Source of the DNA: Flavobacteriales bacterium
GTDB taxonomy: Bacteria > Bacteroidota > Bacteroidia > Flavobacteriales_D > Crocinitomicaceae
DNA length: 64,000 bases
Direction: 5' to 3'
Assembly: GCA_947454525.1 (NCBI GenBank)
Contig: CANGJM010000002.1
Location: forward strand, 124,001 to 188,000
Shown: one piece after another, positions 36,917 through 45,283 of the stretch
Position numbering within the stretch: position 1 is the first letter of the stretch
Layout: each line of letters begins with the position of its first letter
Position numbers and translations under genes: made by a program
Notes under the pieces: generated by a model
Databases searched by the model: none
Told to the model about the DNA's origin: nothing
Seen by the model: only the letters and a program-made list of their open reading frames with translations

Positions 36917-38432
36917 CACGTAAATTTTGTATGGCAGTTAATCCAGATGCTAGTCTAGCCAAGACTTCGTCCTTACCCAAGAATGCGGAAATATCGAACA
37001 TTCCCGGTCCAGCACCAACACCTGTGACGCACAAACGGTATGGCAATAACACGGCACCAATTCCAACTTGTTTTGCTTCTAAAAAGGATTTAAATGCTTT
37101 TTCAATTTCTTCCGCAGTGAATGTTGAAATGTCCCCGACGATGGTACTCCATTCTTGGATGTAACCCGTTGTCTCATCCTTCCATTTTTTCAAAATCGTT
37201 TCTTTGTCGAACTCTGTTGGTCGATTAAATAAGTAAGCACCTTCTGTCAAGATATCTTGAGCAAATGTCGCGCGTTCTTTCATCAATCCACAGATTTCAG
37301 TCAAGCGATCAAGTGGCATTACCACACCTTCGGAAATAAGTTGTGTGGCAATCGCTTCGTTACTCAGTGATCTCAAATATTGTTGTTGGAACCATTTCGT
37401 TTTTTCCGGATCGAATTTCGCTCCAGCTTTTGAGACGCGTTCCAAAGAGAAAGCTTCACATAATTCTTCCAATGAGAAGATTTCTTGTGTCGTACCTGGA
37501 TTCCAGCCAAGTAAGGCAAGCATGTTGATGAAGGCATCTGGTAAATATCCTTTTTCACGGTATCCTGAATACAATTCACCTTCTGCAGTTGTCCAGTTTG
37601 TTGGGAACACAGGGAATCCCAATCGATCTCCATCGCGTTTCGACAATTTCCCGTTTCCATCGGGACGCAATAACAATGGTAAATGTGCAAACTCTGGACA
37701 ATCCCAGCCGAATGCTTCGTATAACATCACGTGAAGTGGGGCAGAAGGCAGCCATTCTTCACCACGGATCACGTGACTGATGTTCATGGTGTGATCATCC
37801 ACGATGTTTGCCAAGTGATACGTTGGCATTCCGTCGCTTTTGAAAAGTACTTTATCGTCTAAGTTATTCGTGTTAACCACAACCCATCCACGAATTAAAT
37901 CATGAAAACGGATGTCTCTATTGCGTGGCATCTTCATACGGATGACGTACGGATGTCCTTCCTCAAGTAATTTCGCTACTTCGGTTTGAGGTAAATTCAA
38001 GGAATTTCTCATGGAAGTACGCGTTACACTGTTGTATTGCCAGTTGGGCATTCCCATCGCTTTCGCTTGGTCACGCATGGTCACCAATTCTTCTGCGCTA
38101 TCAAATGCGTAATACGCTTTGTCTTCAGAAACCAATGTTTCAGCGTATGGACGGTACATTTCTTTTCGTTCAGATTGAACATAAGGTCCAAAATCTCCAC
38201 CTAGTCCAGGTCCTTCCGTTGGCATAATTCCACACCAATTCAATGCATCCATGATGTACTCTTGAGCGCCAGGAACGAAACGTGTTTGATCGGTATCTTC
38301 GATGCGAATCAAAAAAGTTCCATTGTGTTTTTTAGCGAAAAGGTAATTGTATAATGCTGTACGCACACCACCCATGTGTAAGGGTCCAGTTGGTGAAGGT
38401 GCAAAACGAACGCGAACGGCTTTTTCTGACAT
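36900..38432 (-). CDS. gltX: Glutamate--tRNA ligase
   Basis: Class I synthetase that charges tRNA-Glu. The 510-residue protein has the HIGH-equivalent in APSPTGPLHMGGVRTALYNYL, the DTDQTRF block, DDHTMNISHVIRGEEWLPSAPLH, HLPLLLRPDGNGKLSKRDGDR (KMSKS-equivalent KLSKR), and the C-terminal anticodon-binding region (LEAKQVGIGAVLLPYRLCVTGVGAGP). A TATCTTTG promoter lies 15 bp upstream. folB follows within its end. In bacteria lacking GlnRS this enzyme may also charge tRNA-Gln; that cannot be told here. Confidence 0.97.
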   Translation of the reverse strand: MSEKAVRVRFAPSPTGPLHMGGVRTALYNYLFAKKHNGTFLIRIEDTDQTRFVPGAQEYIMDALNWCGIMPTEGPGLGGDFGPYVQSERKEMYRPYAETLVSEDKAYYAFDSAEELVTMRDQAKAMGMPNWQYNSVTRTSMRNSLNLPQTEVAKLLEEGHPYVIRMKMPRNRDIRFHDLIRGWVVVNTNNLDDKVLFKSDGMPTYHLANIVDDHTMNISHVIRGEEWLPSAPLHVMLYEAFGWDCPEFAHLPLLLRPDGNGKLSKRDGDRLGFPVFPTNWTTAEGELYSGYREKGYLPDAFINMLALLGWNPGTTQEIFSLEELCEAFSLERVSKAGAKFDPEKTKWFQQQYLRSLSNEAIATQLISEGVVMPLDRLTEICGLMKERATFAQDILTEGAYLFNRPTEFDKETILKKWKDETTGYIQEWSTIVGDISTFTAEEIEKAFKSFLEAKQVGIGAVLLPYRLCVTGVGAGPGMFDISAFLGKDEVLARLASGLTAIQNLRDEASH

Positions 38433-38447
38433 AGCTTAATTTTTGTG

Positions 38448-38455
38448 CAAAGATA
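38448..38455 (-). promoter_or_regulatory. gltX-folB promoter -7 element
   Basis: The minus strand reads TATCTTTG (exact TAnnTTTG), 15 bp before the gltX ATG. It lies inside the track's extended reading of the next plus-strand ORF, supporting a later start for that gene. Confidence 0.6.
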
Positions 38456-38568
38456 CATCAAATTCAATGTTTTTATCGACATTTTTCATGCTAGAAATCA
38501 TAAGACTTCTTGATTATTGTCATGTTTTCATGCATAGAATCGGTCGAACTTTGTCTAAAACAAAACAC

Positions 38569-38952
38569 ATGACAATGAAAGCAAATATTATCGACCAACA
38601 TTTGGAGAACCAAGATTGGTTAAAAAGACTGGATTTTTACAAAGAAGAAATCACGATTCTGAAAGAGCGTTTGGATGAAGTAACAGGCAAAAACACTGCG
38701 CCAGATTTCCTGAAGGATGTGGAACATTTTCAAAATCAATTCATTGTTCAACGAAACAATATCGATGAACTCGGACATTCCATTAAAATGAATGAAAAAG
38801 GATTAGTCAAAGAAGTAAATGCAAATCCGGTTGCAGTGGATCGTCGAAAAGTGGATAGTCATGAGAATGAGTCTGACTTTATCTCTTACTTTGAAAAGAA
38901 TTTCGCGGAATTAAGAACGGACTACAACAAGTTCTTATCCAAGTGGATGTAA
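38569..38952 (+). CDS. Small cytoplasmic coiled-coil protein of unknown function
   Basis: The track ORF begins at 38443, but that stretch is the divergent gltX promoter region. The ATG at 38569 (or 38575) gives a plausible 127-residue protein without signal peptide. It is strongly charged and helical: LKRLDFYKEEITILKERLDEV, then FLKDVEHFQNQFIVQRNNIDELGHSIKMNE and YFEKNFAELRTDYNKFLSKWM, suggesting a coiled coil or helical bundle. A GAACTTTG, one base off the -7 consensus, precedes it. It is monocistronic and ends at a perfect hairpin. I do not recognise a family. Confidence 0.7.
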   Translation: MTMKANIIDQHLENQDWLKRLDFYKEEITILKERLDEVTGKNTAPDFLKDVEHFQNQFIVQRNNIDELGHSIKMNEKGLVKEVNANPVAVDRRKVDSHENESDFISYFEKNFAELRTDYNKFLSKWM

Positions 38953-38968
38953 GAATAACAAATCATTG

Positions 38969-38993
38969 GAAAGAGGAGAAATGCTCCTCTTTC
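38969..38993. terminator. Perfect hairpin between convergent genes
   Basis: GAAAGAGGAG and CTCCTCTTTC form a perfect 10-bp stem with a 5-nt loop, between the coiled-coil gene (plus) and the beta-helix gene (minus), touching the latter's stop codon. There is no strong T-run on either side, so termination is likely but may be inefficient. Confidence 0.65.
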
Positions 38994-40390
38994 TATGGTT
39001 GAATGAGTCGCATTTTCGTTCCGTTTTCTCCTACGAGCAAGAGTATACCTGGACTGGCTTCAGTTTTGAACATGTTTTCACCTTCCGTAAGGGAAAAAGT
39101 GGAGATTTTCCTTCCCATTCCGTCGTAAAGTTGAACGACTTGATTTGTTTCACTGATGAATTTCAAATCATTCGTTGACATGAAAAATGCTTGGAATTCA
39201 GATGTTGATGTTGCTTCGATATTCGCTGATCCACCCAAGTCTATTTTAACGACGTATTCCAATACATTTTGACACGAATCGTCGTAAATCGCATAGTTGA
39301 CAAGTCCACGAGTGATGTCGTCGTAACCATCGTAAATCAATCCTTCGATGTACGTTGAATCGGAGGAACAAAAGCAATTCGCATTCACATCGAAATTTTT
39401 ATCCGTGCCATTTTCTAAATTGTACAGGGTGTTATTGCAAATAATGTTGTCTGAAATATTCATTGAATTTGGTGACCATCCGGTAATCACAATTCCTCGG
39501 TCGTTATTCAAAATTTGATTGTTGGTAATGATGCTATTATCTCCCATGCGCATCGCTGTTCCATTTCCTTGAAAGAAACAATTGTTAATGTTCATGGAAC
39601 CTGATGCATCAATTCCGATTTGATTGTTTTCGAAACTACAATTGACGATGGTAATTCCATTCGCTTCCGTCACGGCATTTGTGTTGTTATTGAAAATACA
39701 ATCGGTTATAGTTCCTGGTGAACCTACGATGTTGTTTTCATTTCCATCAAACGTACAATTCGAAACATTGATGGAATTCGACCACGTGAAAGAGCAGAAA
39801 TTATTTAGAAATTGACAATTGGAAGCTGTTAAGGTGCCATAGGAAATTTGTGCTGCGTTTCCAACGCCATTCTCTTCGAACAAACAATTTGTATAAACCA
39901 TGTCCGCATTGAATTGAACTGCGTATTGGTTATTTTTAAATTCACATCCGTTGAAAGTATAACTTACTCCTGGTTCTGCAATATCGTTGTGCAAGCCGTA
40001 GAAGGAATTCGTCAACTTGAAGTGGTCCATTTCCACGAGTCCACCTTGACTTCCTTTGATGCGGATACCCAACCAATTTGACTCATTGGCAGGAATCGAT
40101 GATGTGAAGGTGATCGGACTACTTGTTGTTCCAATGGCATTCAATGTTCCACGCACTTCTAAATAAATGAAATTTCCAGTATTGAAGCTTTGGTCAGCCG
40201 TTACACGAACGATTGTGCCCGGTTCGATTGTTAGTGTTTTACCTGGGAAAATCACCAATGACTGTGTTAATAAATAAGGACTATTGGCAGCGGTCCAAGT
40301 GGTATTTGCGTAAATACCTCCACCAACAACTGTTTGAGAATGACTTGTTCCGATAATAAATAGAACGATGGTAAGGAAAAATGCTTTCAT
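38993..40390 (-). CDS. Secreted right-handed beta-helix protein with T9SS-like C-terminus
   Basis: The track start (40447) gives an awkward leader; the ATG at 40390 gives the clean signal peptide MKAFFLTIVLFIIGTSHSQ, so I prefer it (465 residues). Residues about 60-330 are parallel beta-helix repeats rich in Asn (NCSFENNQIGIDASGS, NNCFFQGNGTAMRMGDN), with a LTIEPGTIVRVTA entry typical of these folds. The last 70 residues (VVQLYDGMGRKISTFSLTEGENMFKTEASPGILLL) resemble a type A T9SS sorting domain. It is last in the minus-strand run from the nuclease locus, 67 bp after the DUF4249 gene. Substrate binding or adhesion is possible; no catalytic residues stand out. Confidence 0.8.
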   Translation of the reverse strand: MKAFFLTIVLFIIGTSHSQTVVGGGIYANTTWTAANSPYLLTQSLVIFPGKTLTIEPGTIVRVTADQSFNTGNFIYLEVRGTLNAIGTTSSPITFTSSIPANESNWLGIRIKGSQGGLVEMDHFKLTNSFYGLHNDIAEPGVSYTFNGCEFKNNQYAVQFNADMVYTNCLFEENGVGNAAQISYGTLTASNCQFLNNFCSFTWSNSINVSNCTFDGNENNIVGSPGTITDCIFNNNTNAVTEANGITIVNCSFENNQIGIDASGSMNINNCFFQGNGTAMRMGDNSIITNNQILNNDRGIVITGWSPNSMNISDNIICNNTLYNLENGTDKNFDVNANCFCSSDSTYIEGLIYDGYDDITRGLVNYAIYDDSCQNVLEYVVKIDLGGSANIEATSTSEFQAFFMSTNDLKFISETNQVVQLYDGMGRKISTFSLTEGENMFKTEASPGILLLVGENGTKMRLIQP

Positions 40391-40457
40391 GATAAAAATG
40401 ATGAGTAACATGAAAGGAACAACTCTATCATAAGATTGTTCGGCCAACTAAATTTTT

Positions 40458-41393
40458 TTATTCCACACAATAGAGTGTATCATAACACGGAGAGAATCCA
40501 GCCCACACTCCGAGTAATCCCGGGATGTTTGATGGAACATTAATCGGCGTAGAAAATGGACTTGAAGCGGAATTCAGTTGTGCATATTTTTTATCGTAAA
40601 ACGAAAACACCTGTTGATCCATTTTTGAAAATTTTACGACTACGGAATCTCCCAAACGGTACATTCTTTTGAATTCCTTTAAATGGGTGGTGTCCTTTCG
40701 TTTTAAGGGATTCTCGTAATAAAACTCAATGGTTTGACCATCAAAAAACTGATCCGAAAAGAATCCGCCAAATCCACGTTTATAGATATCGTCTAATTCT
40801 TCGCCATTCGCTTTGAGGTTAATGCGCTTCACTTCCCATTTATATCCATCAAATTGATTGGCTGGATCGCTTAAACGTGCCCAAGAGTAACCATATTCTA
40901 GATTTCCCGCTACCGGTTTCCAGTAAATTGAATCCAGGGGAGTGGGATTGGGTAAATGAGTGGTTCCTTTGAACGATTTCCCTTGATGTTTGATTTCCAA
41001 GGTATAGGAGGTGTTTGCTTGCGCAACTAAGGCAATCGAACTATACACTTTAATGGGAAGAAGTAAGGCTTCGTTCCAATCTAAACGAAGCATTTCAGCT
41101 ACCTTTTTTTGACTGTTTATCGGAAGTTCAGCTATCGTAAACAGGGATAGGGGAAACGTGTCGTTGCCAGAAATGACGTTTAGCTGTGCATCATAAACAA
41201 AACGAGAAAGGTATGCAGCAAGATCACTTGTTTCATAGATATTTGCGCTTTGGGAAAGGAGTACAATGGGGTTTCCTCCTGTTTCAATGATTCCATCAAC
41301 GACTAATTGGTTTTGATAGCTGGGAATATCAATGTTTACTTCCTTGGTGCAGGAAAAAAAGACAATGAATAACAAGACCGTCCAAACTTTCAT
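40458..41393 (-). CDS. DUF4249-type lipoprotein
   Basis: The 311-residue protein has a lipoprotein signal with lipobox FFSC (Cys about 15) and opens TKEVNIDIPSYQNQLVVDGIIETGGNPIVLLSQS, the pattern of DUF4249 proteins. Further family-like blocks are GKSFKGTTHLPNPTPLDSIYWK and VKFSKMDQQVFSFYDKKYAQL. DUF4249 genes usually sit beside TonB-dependent receptors, as here (the receptor is four genes upstream in the same operon). It probably forms part of the outer-membrane uptake complex, but the exact role is unknown. It starts 17 bp after the phosphoesterase gene. Confidence 0.87.
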   Translation of the reverse strand: MKVWTVLLFIVFFSCTKEVNIDIPSYQNQLVVDGIIETGGNPIVLLSQSANIYETSDLAAYLSRFVYDAQLNVISGNDTFPLSLFTIAELPINSQKKVAEMLRLDWNEALLLPIKVYSSIALVAQANTSYTLEIKHQGKSFKGTTHLPNPTPLDSIYWKPVAGNLEYGYSWARLSDPANQFDGYKWEVKRINLKANGEELDDIYKRGFGGFFSDQFFDGQTIEFYYENPLKRKDTTHLKEFKRMYRLGDSVVVKFSKMDQQVFSFYDKKYAQLNSASSPFSTPINVPSNIPGLLGVWAGFSPCYDTLYCVE

Positions 41394-41410
41394 GTGTTAA
41401 AGATACGCGA

Positions 41411-42313
41411 TTATTCGATGCTGTGTTTGCGGCAAGAAACATGAGTCGCGCTGATGTCCATGCGTCCCAAAAAGATTCCACCAAATCCAACTTGATGCAC
41501 TACCGTTTTCTTTCCTCCTTTATTTTCAAAAGTGGCGGGTGCTTCCATGAATGTGTGGGTGTGTCCACCAAGAATTAAATCGATGTGCTCATTTTCAGCC
41601 GCTAATCTGACATCACTAGGTTTCGAGGCCTCTGCATAGCTAAAACCTAGGTGAGATAAACATATGATCAAATCACAGCCTTTTTCACGTAGTTCACTTG
41701 CTATCTCATTGGCAACACTGATTGGCTCTAAGTATTTTGTTTTTCCAAATTTCTCTGCGGGAACCAAGCCATCTAATTTGATCCCAATGCCAAAAACACC
41801 AATTTTTAGTCCCGCTTTACGAAATATGTGGTAGGCTTTGGTTTGATCCTTTAATGCTGTCTCAGAAAAATCATAATTCGCACATAAAAATGGAAAGTTG
41901 GCGAATTGTTTTGCGTTCAAAAAACCATCTAAGCCAATGTCGAAATCATGATTCCCCATCGTTGCGGCATCATATTTCATGGCGCTCATGAGTTTCATCT
42001 CTAATTCTCCATGGAAGATATTGAAGTAGGGTGTTCCTTGAAAAATATCTCCGGAATCTAGGAGAAGAACATGTTCCTCTTGTTGGCGAATTTCTTCGAT
42101 TAATTTTGCCCGTTTTGCCACTCCACCCTTGTTTGCGTATTTGGGATGATTAGCTGGGAACGGTTCTATTTGCGAATGCGTATCGTTCGTGTGTAAAATG
42201 ACCAACTTTTTCTCCTTCAAGGTTTGAAAAGAGCGATTCAAACGAAAAGAGGAAAGCAGCACGAACGCACTGGAACCGAGAATACTTGTTTTTAGAAAAC
42301 TACGTCTTTTCAT
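41411..42313 (-). CDS. Metallophosphoesterase half of a split 5'-nucleotidase (UshA-like N-domain)
   Basis: The 300-residue protein carries the catalytic domain of 5'-nucleotidases, with all dimetal motifs: LHTNDTHSQIEPFP, LDSGDIFQGTPYFN, MGNHDFDIG, ICLSHLGFSY and LILGGHTHTF. The start at 42313 gives MKRRSFLKTSILGSSAFVLL, a twin-arginine-like signal with the RRSFLK motif, so it may cross the inner membrane folded. It lacks the substrate-binding C-domain, which is encoded just upstream as a separate gene (4-bp overlap). Expected reaction: release of phosphate from nucleotides outside the cytoplasm. Confidence 0.9.
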   Translation of the reverse strand: MKRRSFLKTSILGSSAFVLLSSFRLNRSFQTLKEKKLVILHTNDTHSQIEPFPANHPKYANKGGVAKRAKLIEEIRQQEEHVLLLDSGDIFQGTPYFNIFHGELEMKLMSAMKYDAATMGNHDFDIGLDGFLNAKQFANFPFLCANYDFSETALKDQTKAYHIFRKAGLKIGVFGIGIKLDGLVPAEKFGKTKYLEPISVANEIASELREKGCDLIICLSHLGFSYAEASKPSDVRLAAENEHIDLILGGHTHTFMEAPATFENKGGKKTVVHQVGFGGIFLGRMDISATHVSCRKHSIE

Positions 42314-43020
42314 TTCAGTTGGATCCGTTTTTCCGGTGAAGCAATGAGTTCTCCTTGTAGTTGACATTCTGACATAAAAATATCGCGCAAAAGCTGCGGT
42401 TTTTGTTGTCGATCGATCGCGTCAAGAAAAAAGTCCATGCGGTCACCACCATTTGCTAAATAATCACTGGTAATCACCCAAAAATGTGTAGTGTTTTCTT
42501 TTAGACCGTTTAAGACGAGTTTTCCTTGAATGAGCTGCGCATTGGAAATCGGTTCACCACCAGATTGATTCAAATACGCTTCAATTTTTGTTAAACTTGA
42601 AATAGGCATGCGCATCCACACAACTTGGTTATCGAAGGGCATGAGTCGAAAAATATCACCACGCGTAACCTTTCCTTTTCCGATGGCAGATCTTAATCCA
42701 CCAACGCTCAACAAGCAGAAAACGGGTTCACTCATGCGTACTGTCCGCGTTTGATTGGCAAAGAGTGCGTCCGCGGTCCAATTTCCAAGAAGGCTATTTG
42801 GTCTTCCACTTTCGAAATCGATAGCGGCTGTTGCCAAAACAGTACTCATGACTTTTTCAACCGAGTCCTTGTAAGGTTGAATAACTTCTTTTATGTCCGT
42901 TTGGTCTTGATTATTTTCAAGAATGGCTGTTTTCCCACTTGTGGGTAATATGGTGAAATGAGAAGAGCAAGCCACAAGGCTTGCTCCAATCAAAAAAAGT
43001 ATACTGTTTATTCGGATCAC
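42310..43020 (-). CDS. Substrate-binding half of a split 5'-nucleotidase (C-terminal domain lipoprotein)
   Basis: The 236-residue protein matches the C-terminal domain of UshA-type 5'-nucleotidases: GNWTADALFANQT, VGGLRSAIGKGKVTRGDIFRLMPFDNQVVWMRM (the substrate-stacking region) and ITSDYLANGGDRMDFF. A lipoprotein signal precedes it (IGASLVACSS, Cys 18). It has no metal site of its own and must cooperate with the next gene's phosphoesterase, which its 3' end overlaps by 4 bp. Its start overlaps the nuclease stop (ATGA). The order (C-domain gene first) rules out a simple frameshift of an ancestral fused gene. Confidence 0.9.
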   Translation of the reverse strand: MIRINSILFLIGASLVACSSHFTILPTSGKTAILENNQDQTDIKEVIQPYKDSVEKVMSTVLATAAIDFESGRPNSLLGNWTADALFANQTRTVRMSEPVFCLLSVGGLRSAIGKGKVTRGDIFRLMPFDNQVVWMRMPISSLTKIEAYLNQSGGEPISNAQLIQGKLVLNGLKENTTHFWVITSDYLANGGDRMDFFLDAIDRQQKPQLLRDIFMSECQLQGELIASPEKRIQLK

Positions 43021-45281
43021 TCGACGATAAATTCGCGTTGAACTTGACCGAATGCTGTTCCAACTTGTAGAAGATACATTCCAGATTTGAATTCAGTTGT
43101 TCCCAATTCTAAAACAGGAACTTGAACATTAGATGAAGATTTAATTACTCTTCCTTGCATATCTGTAATGGTGTATTCAACGATTTCTAGTCCATTTACT
43201 TGTGCAAACAGTTTACCTGAAGTAGGAACTGGGAAAACGGAGAAATTAGCTGCTAATTTCTCATCGATTCCTGCGTCACAAACCAAATAAGACATGTTCG
43301 CGAAATTCACGTGACAAACAAAATTAATGGAATCTATGTATGGATTTCTGTTCGCTTGTTTACTGAAAATAAATTCGTTACGTGCAATTTCATAATTATC
43401 AGGTAGGTCATTGTAGTGCCATGTTTTCAAAGACTCTTGACTTTGATTGGAAGGCAATTGCCAGTTGTTACCGCCTTGTCCATTATATGCAGTCGCCATG
43501 TAGAATATTGAACGTGCCGCATTTCCTTTTTGAGCAGCGCGTGGTTCGTAAACCAATTGATTTCCGCTATAACCAACGCTTCCTTCTAAGTATGTAAATA
43601 CGACAGTTCCATCGATATCCATTAATGGCAAGTTACTTCTTGGTGTATTTGCTTGTTGCAGGTTTGTTGGCCATAAGTTGTGTTGGTCATTGTATTCTGG
43701 TTGCTCAGGATTGTCACATGGGTATGTCGGCATCCAAGAGTGACAATAAGAGTGCTCACGAGAATATCCTACTGCTGTCCAATCGAAAGGCTCGTCAAAT
43801 ACTTTTCGCTCTCCTGAATAAACACACGTGACGAATGATTGTCCATTTGTAGTATCACGAATCTCAAATTGATTCATCAAGGTTGTTTTATAATTGAAAT
43901 ACGAAACAACAGTGTGAGGATTAATCAAGGCACTTAAATCACTTAAAAAAGTTGATGCACCAGAACTAATTCCTGAGTAGTAGTTTCCAATTTGTTGTCC
44001 TTGACTAGTCACGTTTCCGATTGCCGGTGTTGTTGTTTTGTAATTCTCAAATCCAGCAGGACCATTAAATGCGTAAACAGCAAAATGGTAGTTTTGATTA
44101 GCGATGATTCCACGTGGTGTGAATCCCGTTCCGCTTCCGATGTATGCCACACGTGCATCACCAACAACATCTCCTCTTTTGTAGCTTGTGCCATCCGTTG
44201 GCATTCCTGTTACAGCTGCACCATTTTTCCAAAGGACAATATAATTATCAGCATTCGTTCCTGCCGTGTATTGTCCACCAACGGTATATGCTTTTACCAA
44301 TGGGAAAGTTAAGTTCGTCGGATTCGTAGTCGGCTCTGTAGCCAAGTTGTTGGTTCCAATTGCATACAAGTGGATGATGTACGGATTCTCATCACTATCA
44401 TTGTTTGCAATGGAAATTGTTGCTGTGCGCGTACCTGTTCCTGTAGGGGTAAATGTCAAAGAGTAATTATTACTTCCTAATCCAGCCACTGTTCCTGTTG
44501 TTAAGTTTATTCCGAATTCAGAAGCATTTGTACCTGTAAAGGTAACACCTGAAAGTGTCAAACTGGAAACTCCAGAATTTTCGATGCTTACACTTGTTGA
44601 GGCTGCTGTCCCAACCACATATGTATCGTTGTTTAACACTGTTGTGCCATTTACTTTCACATTGATTTCTCTTGCAGGAGCAACGTATGCAAAGATATCC
44701 TGCAAGTTTCTTGGGATGATTTGGTAATTCGCATTGAATTGTCCTAATTCGCCAATAATGGAAATAGGTCCAGTTGGAATCGCTGTCCCGTCGATGTTCG
44801 TGGATCCATTGATGCGCACATCGAAAGTTGCCGTTCCGTTTGAAACTTGTACGGTGCTATTTCCTGTTGCGAAGGTGCCGGTTTGAACAAAAGTTACATT
44901 GTCAAAACGGACTAATTGACTTTCTAAAGCCTCCGTTCCACTTGAGAAAGGAATGGTTTGAGCTTGCGGCAAAACACCTGCTCCATGGTTGATAAAACTA
45001 TTTGTTGGTGATAATTCCAATAAACCGCTAAAGTCGAATAAGACACCAGTTGCAGTAATTGAGTCTCCACGCTGAACGGATGACAATGAACTTCCGTAAC
45101 ATGCGATTCCGGCTGAACCATCTTGGATGTAACGAATGTTTCCAAGTTCGCTACCGTTTGTTGCTACACCCGAAACGGTAACAGTTTGTCCAATTCCTAA
45201 GTTTCTTACCTGAGAAATGTTTTGTGCTTTTCCACTGAATACAGCGAAAAAGGCTAGGGTACTAAGTATTACTTTTTTCAT
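43017..45281 (-). CDS. Secreted modular endonuclease I with T9SS C-terminal domain
   Basis: The 754-residue secreted enzyme has a signal peptide (LSTLAFFAVFSGKAQ), an OB-fold-like N-terminal region (about 20-200, VRNLGIGQTVTVSGVAT), a choice-of-anchor/Ig-like domain (about 205-310, SVSIENSGVSSLTLSGVTF), a fibronectin-like region (about 315-425), and an endonuclease I catalytic domain (about 430-665). The nuclease motifs are SREHSYCHSWMP and YNDQHNLWPTNLQQANTPRSN. The tail FSVFPVPTSGKLFAQ to the end fits a type A T9SS sorting domain. It starts 2 bp after the TonB receptor and overlaps the 5'-nucleotidase gene, consistent with a role in degrading extracellular nucleic acid. Confidence 0.9.
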   Translation of the reverse strand: MKKVILSTLAFFAVFSGKAQNISQVRNLGIGQTVTVSGVATNGSELGNIRYIQDGSAGIACYGSSLSSVQRGDSITATGVLFDFSGLLELSPTNSFINHGAGVLPQAQTIPFSSGTEALESQLVRFDNVTFVQTGTFATGNSTVQVSNGTATFDVRINGSTNIDGTAIPTGPISIIGELGQFNANYQIIPRNLQDIFAYVAPAREINVKVNGTTVLNNDTYVVGTAASTSVSIENSGVSSLTLSGVTFTGTNASEFGINLTTGTVAGLGSNNYSLTFTPTGTGTRTATISIANNDSDENPYIIHLYAIGTNNLATEPTTNPTNLTFPLVKAYTVGGQYTAGTNADNYIVLWKNGAAVTGMPTDGTSYKRGDVVGDARVAYIGSGTGFTPRGIIANQNYHFAVYAFNGPAGFENYKTTTPAIGNVTSQGQQIGNYYSGISSGASTFLSDLSALINPHTVVSYFNYKTTLMNQFEIRDTTNGQSFVTCVYSGERKVFDEPFDWTAVGYSREHSYCHSWMPTYPCDNPEQPEYNDQHNLWPTNLQQANTPRSNLPLMDIDGTVVFTYLEGSVGYSGNQLVYEPRAAQKGNAARSIFYMATAYNGQGGNNWQLPSNQSQESLKTWHYNDLPDNYEIARNEFIFSKQANRNPYIDSINFVCHVNFANMSYLVCDAGIDEKLAANFSVFPVPTSGKLFAQVNGLEIVEYTITDMQGRVIKSSSNVQVPVLELGTTEFKSGMYLLQVGTAFGQVQREFIVE

Positions 45282-45283
45282 AA

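Noticed and set aside
38443-38568. N-terminal extension of the coiled-coil gene
   Set aside because: This stretch contains the divergent gltX promoter, and the added residues (Cys/His-rich, hydrophobic) do not fit the soluble charged protein that follows.
41411-43020. A frameshifted or broken single 5'-nucleotidase gene
   Set aside because: The substrate-binding domain comes before the catalytic domain and each has its own signal peptide, so a simple frameshift cannot explain the two genes.
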